DNA of 64,000 nucleotides from Lepeophtheirus salmonis (lineage: Eukaryota > Arthropoda > Copepoda > Siphonostomatoida > Caligidae), in NCBI RefSeq assembly GCF_016086655.4, contig NC_052138.2, positions 35,413,403-35,477,402 of the forward strand, written 5' to 3'. The notes beneath the pieces were generated by a model, which was given only the letters and a program-made list of their open reading frames with translations, was not told the origin of the DNA and searched no databases. The translations under genes were made by a program, and so were the position numbers. Below, piece by piece: positions 34,131 through 46,770 of the stretch. Within the stretch, counting starts at the first letter, position 1. Each line of letters begins with the position of its first letter.

Positions 34131-35360
34131 AGCGTGGTTATGGAAAAATTTCAATCTAAAAACAAGGAAGACTATGTACCTAACACCGACCTATAATATC
34201 GTGTTATTTTTGTGACGTAGTGCCCCCAATTCTTCTATTTTCACTAGGGGGAGACGGCTTGTTCAAACTGGCTGTGTGTGTGGGGAGGAACATGTACCAG
34301 TTTCTAATTTTAAGCCAATTAGAATTGATTACTACTAAATCCTGTCCACTCTTTGCCTAGATTCCTTTATATTTACCAAAACAAATGCGCCCAATGACGT
34401 CACTATAAAGAGAGAGAGAGTTAGTAAATAAATCATATCCGTTTTCTCTACGATTTTCTTGTTGCCTACATAAGCAAACAGGTGCATTTCGAGACTATTT
34501 TTAAAAGCTTTTAGAGTGTATGTTAGCTAAAATTTAAAAAGTAACCAGATATAGCTATCGAAGTAATATAATGGAGAGGACTATAACTGCGTATATTTTT
34601 CTCTCAGAAATGAACCATGTAATACTGTAAATACTAGAAATTTCTAGTATTATTTGAATATACTATGAAACAAATGTATACTGTACACATACGAGTAGAA
34701 GTTTTATTTCTCTTAGATTGATATATACATATTTAATATTGTGCTCTAAATAATACAAGGAACAGTTTTTATTATTCTCCCTATTCATCAAACAAACAAA
34801 CAAGAGCAATGCTATATATCAATTCAAATAAAGTAGCTTAATAAGAATCTCTCAAAGGATTATTATTTAGTAATTAATGCCGTTAGAGATCTTATCACAC
34901 TCAATGTAAATTTTATGTATAATTAAATTTGGCACAATCGCGAGTTTGTCTTTTTTTAAAGAGGGAATAATGACTCTTATTAGGAACATTTACAACAAAA
35001 TTTGATCAAATAAAGCATGTAACTTTCACAATGTCCTAAGAGTGACCTTGACATACACACAAAAAAGTTTTAAGGCAAACAGAAAGTCGTCATTTAACTA
35101 TATAAACAAAGCCTTTGTTAAGTAATATAAAAACTATACTTTTGAGAAGAAGTATTTGGTCAATCTAAGAAGTATGTTTTTTTGCTGTAAATTCTTTCAA
35201 AAATGCATAATACAATTAATATTTTTATATTTTTGAATATATATATTAAAATATTTTATTAATACTAAAGCTATTTTAGATACAGAAGGTTTTCTTCTTT
35301 ATAGCATAATTCATTTTCTTTCCTTTAAGTTATATAACAAGCAGGTGATATTCAGATATA
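34131..35360. other. No gene recognised
   Basis: AT-rich spacer with a short GA-run near 34410-34420; nothing matched. Confidence 0.4.
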
Positions 35361-35364
35361 GGAT

Positions 35365-36016
35365 ATGAATGTGATCGACGATTTTCGATTCACACACTCT
35401 TTGAAACTGAGCGTCGGCAGGAGTACTGTCTACACCGTCAGCAAGTCTGAAACGTTTAAAAGGAAGACTGGCTCTGTCAAAAAGGCCAAACTGGACCCGG
35501 GGGAGTTCAAGAAAACAGCAATGGCCAATCACCTGAAGTCCATGAAAAGTTTGTGGAAAGAGTCTTGTAAGGTTGGAGAGACCACTTTTGACACCAGCAA
35601 TGAACGAAGCCCATCTCCTACGTTGAAGACTCTTTTGAATGATTCTTTTAGACTCTTTTTTGATATATTTGGTCGCCCTTTAGCCCTGAGGCCAACTCCC
35701 TTTACTACTTCCTTTGTTGTATGTCGAAAGGAAGCTATACTGTGTCCGTCATCCAAACACCGAGGCCTTCAAAGCCACTGTCAGTCAGTTTTGATACGTC
35801 ATGACAGAGGAATCCATCTGCAGCGGGAGATATGGCTTTCATTGCCAACTGGAAGCCATCATTGCTACTAAGGGTGGCTACATTAATTATTAAGAGAGCT
35901 CAGACACACATCTATTTTTAGTATTCATTTTGTTGAAATTCTATTGTTAATTGACAAATTATATATTGTTGAAGTTTCATAGATTCAATGTGCTCAAATT
36001 TTATTGGACCACTCGG
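35365..36016 (+). mobile_element. Tc1/mariner family A, core-deleted copy, 5' truncated
   Basis: Begins within the transposase start region and encodes SVGRSTVYTVSKSETFKRKT then GSVKKAKLDPGEFKKTAMAN (the second helix-turn-helix and linker). It then jumps across the family's common deletion to the region around the third catalytic Asp (shifted frame), the tail, and the 3' repeat GGACCACTCGG ending 36016. A 168-codon frame (35365-35871) stays open but mixes frames, so it is not a functional transposase. Confidence 0.8.
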
Positions 36017-36620
36017 TACAAACACGACTATTAAATCTATATTGATAAAACAAAGTTTGTCTGTATGTATGTATATTGTATACGTAAAGCCATTTTTAAG
36101 TGTATTTTAGGACTGCGTAGATACTTTATAAAAGGGGAAAATATGGGTTGAGAACTAATTTCTAACAACGAGCATGTGTAGCTAAAGTTCATCCTAAAAT
36201 AAAAAGAAATGTACATTATCAATCGTAAAAAATAATAAATATGACTCTAAATAAGGTTTAGCAACGAGTGTGTGTAGCTAAATCTGAGCCAAAGATCGCT
36301 CTACTGACTAAAACTCATCACGCCATATCATCAATTTTTTCTCAAGCTGTCATTTCTATTCTTTTATTCATGAGGAAAGAAAATCCTAGCATTAAATGAC
36401 TACATTTGATGATTTCTTGTAAATCTATCTTACATGATAGTAAAATAAACTTTGTCTGTTCGTCAACACCTAATAAATCCTGGCAACCGCTAGTAAACAA
36501 ATATTTAAACATAATATAATCTGAAAATTACACCTTTTTTTAAAATAAGAATTAATATAAAAAATATCATCTTTTTATCTAAAAAGCCAATTGAATATTA
36601 GAAGGATTCCATACTTGTTG

Positions 36621-37370
36621 CAGGGGCGTCCGCAGGGTGTGCGCTGGAGCATCCGTAGCCCTCCCCAAATGAAGGAGTTTTTACTTTCAATAAGTAATTA
36701 AATATTTGATTTTTTTTTCAAAGAAATTAATTTTTAATTTTTTTTTGTCAAAAAATATAAATATTGGAAATTTAATTTAATTTTTCAATTTTTTTTCCAA
36801 AAATATATATTTCTATGAACCGTTTTAGATTTTTAAAATTTTTCCCCTAATAATTAATATTTGAATAGTTTAATAATGATTGAAATTTATTTCCAAAAAA
36901 TTTAATTTTTGTCAATGGCTGTTGATTTTTGATTTTTTTTTTTCCAAAAAGTTTAATTTTCTGTGAATAGCTATGAATATTTAATAATTATAATATTTCA
37001 AATGAAATTTTCTAAACTTTTATTCTAAAAATAGAACTATATGTAAACAGCTGTGGATTTTTGAATTTTTTTTAAAGAAAAATTAGTTTTTGTGAATAGT
37101 GTTTGATTTTGAATTTTTTTTTCCAAAGAATATAATATTTGAAATTTTTTTCCAAAAAAATTTAATTTTTGAATACTTTTGAAAATAAATTTTTCTTATC
37201 ACTTTTGTATTTTTTAATATTCGAAATTTTTTTTTAACAAACTTTACATTTTTGTGAATAATTATGGATTTGTGAATTTTTTTTTCCAAAGAATTTCATA
37301 TTTGAAATTTAATTTTTGCAATTTTTTTCCTAAAAAAATAAATTATATATATAGTTCTATGGACACCCCT
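36621..37370 (+). repeat. G-head/AT-body repeat (R2), copy c (about 750 bp)
   Basis: Head GGGGCGTCCGCAGGGTGTGC at 36623, ending in GTAGCCCTCCCC. The long body repeats units such as TTTTTGTGAATAGTGTTTGA and TTTTTTTTCCAAAGAAT many times. It closes with GGACACCCCTTAG near 37361-37373, like a reversed short head. This is the longest copy. Confidence 0.8.
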
Positions 37371-37767
37371 TAGTTGTATATTCAAATTATCAAATTAATC
37401 AATGCTTTAATTTACTTGCTATAAGTTTATTCACAACAATCTTTTTTTAGAATGAAGATATGTATATTAATTTATAGAGACGAAAATACACGGGCGGACA
37501 CATACGAGTATTTTACGGCGTAATAGTTTGTATTTTACTTCAGCAATATAAGTTATAATTGAAAGAATTATCTTCGCGTCGTTTAATTGCACTGAAATAC
37601 TATGCAAATTTTATTATGTATTTTTTGGAGGATTTACAACACTCATTTACCAACCTATGACGTCATTGTCTTTAATGTGTCACGTAACCTTTCATCTAGA
37701 ATGTAACAGAAATAAGACTCAAACTCATTTGGTATTTAGTCTATTCTTCCAAACTATACTATTATCA

Positions 37768-38189
37768 AGGGTGTCTGCAGGGGATTGGATGTAAAAGCTG
37801 AAGCCCCCAATAAAATGTTCTCGTCATTCGGGCAAATTATGAAGCAGAGCAAAAAATTAAACATTTAAAATTTGTTTCCAATTTTTTTTTTAAATCTATT
37901 TAAATTGGGAAATTTGTTGTATATGCTTGTGGATTTTTGATTTTTTTTCCAAAAAAATTAATTATTTCGTAAAAGCTATAGTTTCTTGAAATTTTTTCCA
38001 AAAAATTTAATATTTGAAATGCAACTTTGGAAATTTTTTCCCAAAATTTAATATTCGAAAGTATTTCTCAAAAAATGTGAAATTGACATTTATCAATTAT
38101 TTTGGGAATAGCTATAGATTTTTGAAATTTTGTTAAAGAAATTCAAAAGCCAAGCTCATTTCCCAAAATTTAATCCTGCGGATGCCTGT
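37768..38189 (+). repeat. G-head/AT-body repeat (R2), copy d
   Basis: Head AGGGTGTCTGCAGGGGATTG at 37769; body with GGATTTTTGATTTTTTTTCC and GGGAATAGCTATAGATTTTT. Closes with CCTGCGGATGCCTG (38176-38189), a reversed head. Confidence 0.75.
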
Positions 38190-38290
38190 TTTTTATTATT
38201 TAATAGCTGTTGAGAATTGTTCTTTGCTAGAAAAAAGATCATTCAAAATAAACCAATCAACATTGCTTTTGAGAAAAGTAGCAGAAAAAT

Positions 38291-38360
38291 CGACAGTTGA
38301 CAACAAAAAAGAATGCTTATTTTTGTGAAAGCGAAGTAACGTCGTGCTAAATGCAGTATT
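38291..38360 (+). repeat. Short dispersed repeat R4, copy 1
   Basis: GACAGTTGACAACAAAAAAG then TATTTTTGTGAAAGCGAAGT and AACGTCGTG. Same order as at 52667-52727 and, more diverged, 55132-55190. Confidence 0.5.
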
Positions 38361-38369
38361 AATATTTTA

Positions 38370-39515
38370 TTTCATGAATAAGATTTGTATGATATTGCTA
38401 GGGATTTCCATTAATATAATGGAATAGTATTATTTAATATATTTAAAATTATTTGTAAATTCAAAACTTTATTTGAGTAGCAAAAAATTAAAATTAAATA
38501 GGAATACCTTTTTTTTAATATATCTATATTGCGCAGTTAAACTACGTAATGTAACACCATCTTGAAAATAATATATTTTCACTTTGCTAACCAATTTTAA
38601 AAAAAAGAGTAAGAAAAAAACGTAAAATAGTTTGGCTAGTTGAATAACGTTCGTAGAATAACCATCTAATAGTTGGTGTTGTGGTGGACCATATTTATAA
38701 CAGACAACTTTGTCCCGTCCAGTCTCGTTTGTCAATCCTTAGAGAAGGTAAAATGGAACCCTCGTGACGCCAATCAGGGTATTTTTCCTCTTTTAAATTA
38801 TCCCGTTATATAATTTTTTATAAAAATATAATATGCTCCTATCATTTTGCAATATATGTGCAATGCTCTTAATACATATATCATTTTGGCTTACTAAACG
38901 ATCGATGTTTATATAATTCCTCCAAGGACCGGCAGGTCAAATCCGGTCCCAATGACCGGTCCTTTGACTAGACTGTAGCAAGTAAGTAAGGAATGCCACA
39001 CCACTACAGTTATTTCTAGATCAGCAATGACTTTTTGAAGGTGGCAAGTACATTTTTATTTTCATAGTTTTTTAAATTTATGAAGGTATATTTATTAGTA
39101 ATTAATTTAAGAGTTATATGGAGTTAATCGGTTGAGTATTCAGTGAGATAATAGCCTTAGAATGCAAAGAGTAGTTAGGATAAAAATTGGCTCGTTCTGG
39201 GTAAGGCAGGGAAAAACACAAACCCAAAAAGTCTGCAGGGAAAAAATTTAAAAATCCCCGTCATCATAAATACCACTTTGTAATATTAATTTACTTACTT
39301 TAAGTTTCAATATGTTTACTTTATTATTTACTAGGGGAGTACTTGGCATTGACCGTAGTAAAACACTAAAAGACAAATTTTGGTTTAATTCCATAGAAGA
39401 TAACTCCCAAAAATTAAGTTTTACTCTCCTTGTTTTATGAATTTTTCATTTGCTTCAACAATGGGGCAAGTTGACACAAAAAATGCTAATACCAGATGGT
39501 CCCTGTAAATCTGAA
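38370..39515. other. No gene; short GGTCC-rich stretch only
   Basis: 38925-38990 has GGACCGGCAGGTC and GACCGGTCCTTTGACTAG words of the R3 family. Otherwise AT-rich with no supported feature. Confidence 0.4.
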
Positions 39516-39518
39516 TAC

Positions 39519-40342
39519 TTAATAATGCAAATATTAATGAAGGTTGCACGATTGAAATTAATTCATATTTAAAAATATGAATTAATTTCAATCATTAGTT
39601 TCGAAACAAAACAAGCTCTAAGCTCTCTAGCATATGTACAATTCGAGGAAATGACACTTGAACGTAATTGGTGAATTTTCATCTGCACACTACAAACAAT
39701 TGGGCGTCTCCAGAGCAACTGTCTGCAAGTCCAAAGGTTTGAGAAGATGAAGGGCTCTGTCAAAAAGGCCAAACTGTACCTCGATGAGTTAAAGAAAACA
39801 TCCCAGGTCAATCCCCTCATGTCCATGAGGGGCCATGCAATAGATGACGGACTTTCACATCAGAATGCCCAGAGAGCTATCACAAAAGTGTGTGGAAAGA
39901 GCCTTGTTAGGTTGGAAAGGCCAGTTTTGACACCAGCAATGAAAGAAACCCATTACTCTTCTCTTGCAAGACTCTTTTGAACTCTTTTTTTACACTTTTG
40001 GCCCCCTACAGCCCTGATACCAATCCCCTCAACTACAGCTTTTGGGTGCATGCGGATGGAAGGCCTGCAGTGTCTGTCATACAAACACCGAATCCCTCAA
40101 AGCCACTGTCAGCCAGCACTGGGGCACCGTGATGGAGTGCTACATCTGCAGCGGGTACCTTGACTACCACCCGCATCTGGAAGCCATCATTGCCAATACG
40201 CATGGGTACATTAATGATTAAGAGAGCTCGGACATACATCTATATAACGTATTAATTTTGTTTAAATTCTATTTTTAATTAATAAATTATATCTTGTAGG
40301 TTTTTAAAATTCAAAGTGCTTAGATTTTAAATGACCACTCGG
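39519..40342 (+). mobile_element. Tc1/mariner family A, core-deleted copy (about 0.82 kb)
   Basis: The leader region is followed by the transposase start with GSVKKAKL then DELKKTSQVN and NAQRAITKVCGKSLVRLERP (helix-turn-helix and linker). Sequence then passes from the GCAATGAAAGAAACCCAT region straight to TTTTGGCCCCCTACAGCCCT (the WPPYSPD region), leaving out the first two catalytic Asp blocks. The 3' tail and terminal repeat end at 40342, next to TA. An inverted repeat near the 5' end (39550-39593) is peculiar to this copy. Confidence 0.82.
39550..39593. repeat. Perfect 21-bp palindrome arms, 2-nt spacer
   Basis: GATTGAAATTAATTCATATTT and its exact reverse complement are separated by AA. 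It lies within the 5' leader of a family A copy; other copies have only one arm. Confidence 0.9.
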
Positions 40343-40344
40343 TA

Positions 40345-41825
40345 TTATAATTGAGACTGAAGGGAAAGTAGAAGAGAGTGCGTCATCAAAACTTACATCA
40401 TTTTCCAAAAGACAATAAAGTGAGTTTTATAGATCATAAATGTTCTATTTTTGTGTCACAATGATAATACACACTTCAAGTTTTGTTTCATACAGTTTTG
40501 ACAATCAATTCGGATAGGTGACGTTCAGTATTGTCCATGAATAAAACTGCGTTATTTTGATATCCAATGATTTTTGGTTATTGTTGTTCTTTAAATAACT
40601 TTTCATTACGAGGTTTTAGAGGGATAGCTATTCTTATTGGCAGCCTATCTTATTCAAATTTGTGGATGATTATTTGATAATTGGCTATTTTTGGAGTATT
40701 TTTTTTGGTTTTCAAAATAAAGCTAGTTTCAATTACTTGATTTCAATTAATCATACTAATTTAGAAGACATATACAACGCCAAATCTGATTGCAGTAATT
40801 TCAGCTCTTTATCATGATTGTTTGTATAGTTATTTGCCATTAAAAAATTTGCAAAAATTGAAAATGAATTGATTTTTCTTTTTTTGTACATTAGAAATTA
40901 CAGCAAATAAGTAAATTTAATAAATATAGCCAATAAGAACTCAAGGGCTGAACTACAATTATTTTAATTTTATAAATAATATTTATTTTCGACGTCAAAC
41001 GGAAAATAATCAATGCATGACTGCGACTGATTATTTTTTTAAGAAAAACTTTAGAATTTCACCTCCTACATGGAAAAAAAAATAGAATTTAGTGAGTAAC
41101 TTTGTTTGAAATATTAAATTATTTTGTAGAATTTTATATGAACTTTTTTGGAGTTTTTCTGATAAATAATTCTAATTTTTTAAATACACCCTTATTTTTA
41201 TGAAAATGAAATTTTTCAAATTAAACACACGATAAAATATCAAAGTTGGTGAGAAAATTTGAGTTATCTTTTTTTTCTTGACAATGAATAGGGTTGAATT
41301 GTGTTTGGAAGATCTTAAGTAGTTCCAAAGTGCTTGGAACTTTGTTTATCCCAAATGGGAAAGAAAAACACCTTCAAAACACTTGCAATTTCACAAAAAT
41401 TTAAAGAATTATTGCCTTATTTTCTGTTCATTCTGTAGTTTAACAAATAACTCCAAACAAAGCCGGTAAATTGATAGGTTCAAAAAAATAAAAATTATCT
41501 TTGTAATTTAAATCTACTCAAAGTTTTGTTTATGAAATTGAGAGAAACTCATAAAATAACTCTATTTTTTCTTGAAAAATTACTTCCAAGGTGTGGTATT
41601 TCTTATACAATTTAACGTGTCTATGTTTTATATTAAATTTTGACTTTGTTAATGATGTCTCTAATTATTTTTGTTATTATCTAAAATATGAATAGTTAAA
41701 TTGTATTTTTTTTTTTACAATTTAACACCAAGCTTTACAAATATATGGTCAATAAATCCTAATTATTTGGAACAAAGAAATTGTTAATTATAAAAAATAA
41801 GGAAAAGTGTAGTTCTTCAATTGTA
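40345..41825. other. No gene recognised
   Basis: About 1.5 kb of AT-rich spacer between two oppositely oriented family A copies; nothing matched. Confidence 0.45.
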
Positions 41826-41828
41826 CTA

Positions 41829-42675
41829 ACCAAGTGGCCATTAAAATATTAACACTTTCAATTTTAAACTTCAACAAGATATAATTTATTAATTAACAAT
41901 AGAATTTCAACAAAATTGATACTATTAATAGATGTGTGTCTCAGCCCTCTTAATCATTAATGTAGACGCTCTTAGCGGCAATGATAGCTTCCAGGTGATG
42001 GACGAAGGCCTGGGACCCACTGTGGATGTAGTTCTCTGTCATGGCATCCCAGAGCTGGCTAACAAACGTCTTTCAGAGAGTCGGTGTTTGGATGAAGGAC
42101 AATGCAGGCCTCCCCTCGATATGCACCCAAAATGAGTCCCTGAAAATAATTGGCATCAGGGCTATAGTGAACCCGAAAGTATCTAAAAAGAGGGTTCAAA
42201 AGAGTCTCACAATGGAGGAGATGGTTTTTTTTTCATTGCTAGTGTCAATAGGGATTTATTCACTCTCACAAGACTATTTCCACCCCCTTTTTTTGATATT
42301 TCTCAGGACAGTATGGTGTGAAATCCCTAGATCTCTTGCATAAGGTATCATGTACTTGAAAGGGATTGGCCTCTTTTATTTTTTTAAAACTCCTTTGGCC
42401 CTAGTTTGGCCTTTTTGAAAGAACCCATCTTATTCTCCCCAAGTTTTGGACTTGCTGACGGTGTAGACGAAAGCCTCTAGAGCCCAAAACTGCTTGGAGT
42501 GCGTGAATGGAAATTCGTCGATCATGTTCAAGTGTCATTTTCTCGACTTGCACATAAGCTAGAGAGTTCAGGTTTGGTTTGTTTTGTTACTAATTGCTTA
42601 TGCTTTAGTATATTCAAATCCCTCAAACTTCATTAATTATTGAATTAGTCATTTTTCATATTTCAATGTACCAAC
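41829..42675 (-). mobile_element. Tc1/mariner family A, core-deleted copy (about 0.85 kb)
   Basis: In minus orientation the 3' terminal repeat (CCAAGTGGCCATTAAAATA on the plus strand) is at 41829 and the 5' leader ends near 42675. The transposase part holds the N-terminal DNA-binding segment and linker, then the same deletion as at 39519, then a worn third-Asp block and tail. Multiple shifts. It forms an inverted pair with the copy 1.5 kb to the left. Confidence 0.8.
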
Positions 42676-43335
42676 AGGGATTTCAGAATAAATGGTTTTT
42701 ACAAGGAAACCCTTCTCTAAGAGGTAATGAGGTCTATGTAAATCCATATCAAAATGCATTGTTTGGGACATAACTGATGGTTAAATACGGGGACTTGTTT
42801 TAATTAATTTTTTCTACTCCCTTCATAATTGTTTTCATCAATCATTATCTCCGATTTGAAAATTGCGTTCCATTTGAATGTGAAATCATACATTGAGGAA
42901 GAGGTTCAGGGAGCACAAATGTTTCTCCTTTCTAGAAGGAAAACTGCTACAGAAAATTTGTAATTCCCGCCTTATAATTTTTTAATAAGAATATATTTTA
43001 GAAGCCTGTCATGGCATTTTTCCTCCTACAAACAGGGATAGTTTATTCAAAAAATATATTTATAATATTTATTCACGGCGACCTTTTTTGTACACTCGCA
43101 ACCTCGACTTTCAAAAAAGAAGAAGGACAAAACTGAAGATATCTATGTGACGTTTTTTCATGCTATGATATATCCTGCAAGCGAATTCCGTAATAGATGT
43201 AGTCAGTTGCTTTAAATCAGAAGGAGTCAACTGACAAAAACAGCTGAATAGAGAATACATATATTTTTTTGTTTATCCTAAAAAACAGTTGTTATTGCAT
43301 ACAACAGCCAATGAATATTTGAAAATATTAACATA

Positions 43336-44597
43336 AGAGAGGGGCTGAAAAGTCCCAAGATAGACAAAGAAAATACTTTTTTTCCTTCAAAATTGACTTT
43401 ATTCAAAAATATAATCTTTATCAATAGTAACACAGTTTCCAGTGCCGCTCTAATATTTCAATGTAAAGCTTATAAAAGACTATATCTTTTGCCTCAAAAT
43501 TGTCCTCAGTTTCAGGGGTAACCTCTTCACTCACTGTAGAGAAATTTCATACGCCTAATTTTATTTAAGTCTGTAAACAGGCAGTAGTCACTGGGAGCCA
43601 AATTTGGAGAGTAAAGTCTAGGCGGAAGCAAGTGGAAGTTAAATTTATGTGGTTTTGCTTTTGTTTTGAAATACTTGTGACACGCTGAGTTATTCGGGTG
43701 AAACAACACTTTCTTTTTGTTCAAATGGGGCTGTTTTTCTGTGATTTCGTTCTTCAAATAAACCCAAATAATGTTCTAGGCTGATGGTATTTCCCTTTTC
43801 AATGTAGTCTAATAATATCATACCATACACATCCCAAATACAAAGTCTATAACTTTTCCAGCTTTTTTTTTAGCATTCGAGCACATTGAACGTGGCTCAC
43901 CTGTTGCTGTCCACTCATTAGATAATTGTTTTGATTCTGAAGTGAAGTGATTAATCCGTATGTCATCCATGGTCACATACTGACAAAAGAATTCAGGTTT
44001 GTTACGTTTAAACATGTCAAAATACTACTTAGAATCATCAGCATGTTTTTGTTTTTAGTCAAAAGTGAGCAGACGCAGCACCCACTTTGAACAGAGTTCT
44101 CTCATGGACAATTGTTTATACAACATAGAGGTAACACGTTCTGTTGATATCTTTACAATGTCGGCTAACTCACGCAACTTTACTTTCCGATCATTCAAAA
44201 CGATTTTGTTCATTTTTTTAGTGTTTCCAACTCATTTAGACGTCCTCTGCGTTCTGCATCATTGGTGCCTCCACAACTATGTATGGTCAGGGAACCAACG
44301 TTTAATTGTTGTTTATATTGGAGCGGAGTCTCCATAACACTTTTCAAGCCATTGTTTTACTTGAACAGTATTTTTTTTCTCATCAAGACGCACTGTAAAA
44401 TTAAAGCACAAAATTGTTTTGGAAATAACCAAAATAGCGTATCACTTAGCACAATAACTCACAGACTAAAATACAGATGGTCATGAAATTTGACAGCTGT
44501 CTTTTAAAGGTTGGAAACTACTGAAAATGTGGTGAATTAAAAAAATAATAGGGCCATCTAGGTATATGTGGAGACCAGGACTTTTCATCCAATGTGA
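43336..44597 (-). mobile_element. Mariner element (DD34D type), full length, inactive
   Basis: Ends AGAGAGGGGCTGAAAAGTCC (43336) and, reversed, TCACATTGGATGAAAAGTCC (from 44597) share the mariner TIR core GRNTGAAAAGTCC. Both are bordered by TA. Length 1.26 kb is normal for mariner. The transposase gene runs on the minus strand and is broken. Confidence 0.85.
43520..44500 (-). pseudogene. Mariner transposase (degenerate)
   Basis: Pieces on the minus strand follow mariner order: a helix-turn-helix region with VKLRELADIVKIS-like sequence, FKRNKPEFFCQYVTMDDIRI (first Asp; mariner YVTMDE block), ESKQLSNEWTATGEPRSMCS, then FHPNNSACHKYFKTKAKPHK and YSPNLAPSDYCLF. In the second block the catalytic Asp is replaced by Asn (NNSACHK where mariner has QDNAPCH); the third Asp (PSDY) is kept. 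Frameshifts and stops occur throughout. Confidence 0.85.
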
Positions 44598-44599
44598 TA

Positions 44600-46745
44600 T
44601 GTACTCTGTTCTGAGTTCAATTTTTAGTGGACATGTTCTCTTTCTACATCCTGTCCGGGGACTTTGTATAAATTCATGAAATATCCAGTTTTATTAAGGA
44701 GAATGGCACATTTTAAAAATGGACTTGGATAGAAAATAAATTTTATTTTAACGAAAGACAAATTTTGATATATTTTCTTTAAAGAAAAAATAATAAAACA
44801 ATCATCCATAGCTTTATTTTTAAAATCTTAACTTGATTTAATTGATTTTTTAACAATTGTATGTAATTAACACGCACAAAAACAACATTTAATTATTGTT
44901 TCGAGGTTGGACAATTCCACAAAAAAGGAAAGGTTGTCAGCAGTTTGAAATACAATTTTAGAATGGAAGATCCAAATTAATGTCATGGTACCACCATTTA
45001 AAAAATTGGTTGAATTAATGTAACAATTACAGCGTAGCACGGAAAAATTTGCAAAAGAAATGCAAATATTTACACTTAGCTCACCAATGTTTAAAGATGT
45101 AATACTTGAACATTACTTTTGAGGATTTTTTCTAATATTGCCTCCCCAAAAAGTTCACAATTGTTATTTTTCTGTTACTTGTTTTTATATTTAATTAAAG
45201 TAGGTAAACCTTTGTTGAATTTATTTGAAAATCTGTTTTCAATGTTAAAATCAAAAGACTAATTAATTAAATATCACCTATGATAAGTACTTGATGTTTA
45301 AGTACAATTTACATTTTATAGGCATGTTTCTCTCGCTTTATATCTGTTGCATATGTTTTATCTGATTTACAGGGCCATGACCACAGGGAGGGCTATGGGC
45401 GGAGGGGGGGTTCTTGACTGTAAAATCACATTCACTAAAATCTAGTTGTCAAAAAAATACTGTTCCCATTTTTTTTACTTGTCTTTTCCAAACAAGGTCA
45501 TCAAAAATATATGCCTTTAAAAATACACTTTCAAAATTGAAATAATGATTTCAAAAAGTCCTACACTCCTCTTCAAATAAAAAAAAAATCATTACAAAGG
45601 CCCTCTCGATTTACTTAAGATAAAATCCTTGATGTGGTAGCTAAATCGATCTTCCTTGAGCATACACAGTCACTTAACTGAACAGATACATTGAAGAATA
45701 TATATATATTAAGGCTAAGACGATATACTAAACACACGGATTGGTACAAAGTACCACGGCATACCCTTCACGGTACGTGGTTCAGTACAGTATAATACCA
45801 AAATACTTTTTTTATAGATTTATTTTTTCAAGTTTTTCCATTATTTTATTTTTAATAATTTCTATTTGGTACAAATAAATTATTCCTAAATATACTTAAC
45901 TTCTCTAAAAAACAAAGATTGATATGAAATATACATGAATAAATTCATGAAGTATTTTTTTTTTTTTTACAAAAAAAAATGAGCTTGTCTACTTTTTCTG
46001 TAAATAAACAAGGCCAACTGTCGAAAGAAATTGTTTTGCTTGATATAGACCTACTAGTAGTTGCGAGATATCGTAAAGCTCTTTTGCAAACATTGGCAAA
46101 TTTATTTAATTATTCCTTCACCATACCAATTTGGTTTTCGTAAACTGGGATGTATTTTATTATTTTGAAAATAATTATCTCTTTTTTGTATAAACCAATA
46201 TATAAATTATTTTTTATATAAGAGGATTTTAATAAATCTTTCTTCATTATATAAATCTATTAAAAAATATACAATATAATATCAAAATATTTTATATGTG
46301 ATTACGTGTACAAACTGCACAAAATGCATAATTGATAGTTGTATTACCTAAAAATATACCAGGTTTGGAATTAGACTTAAATTTATATGTAGATAATTGT
46401 TCACAACTGAACAAGAGCTAGTTCAAGTTCAAGCAAACAACTTTTAAAAAAATAAATCCATACACATTGACATCTGTCCTTAAAATAAAAGGTAAATTTT
46501 GATACAAGTTGAGTAACAGATGTACCTCCTTCATTTTTTCCCCAAGTAAATAAATAAATAAAATCAAAGACATACTCATGAATATTACAATATGTCATAT
46601 TTACATATTCAAATCTGGGCCATGCACCTGTAAAAATGCACAGGGTCCACGTAAAATCCTGTTAAGTTAACTTTATATAATATGATTATATGAAAGGTTG
46701 CATGATATTATGTTTAAACTCTAGATCAAAACAAACAATTTTGAA
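44600..46745. other. No gene recognised
   Basis: AT-rich spacer. A G-rich stretch at 45379-45410 (AGGGAGGGCTATGGGCGGAG) recalls the R2 head but lacks its body order. A GTACCGTACGTGG-like palindromic area near 45745-45800 could be the end of an element I do not recognise. Confidence 0.4.
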
Positions 46746-46770
46746 TTAACTAACGGTTTTGTTAACCACA

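Noticed and set aside
35365..35871. A 168-codon frame read as an intact protein
   Set aside because: It begins in the transposase frame but crosses the family deletion and continues out of frame, so it is an accidental fusion.
45379..45410. G-rich stretch as another R2 copy
   Set aside because: Only G-richness is shared; the GTCCGCAGG word and the A/T-tract body are absent.
45745..45800. GTACC/GGTAC-rich palindromic area as an element end
   Set aside because: No second copy or partner end was found in the window.
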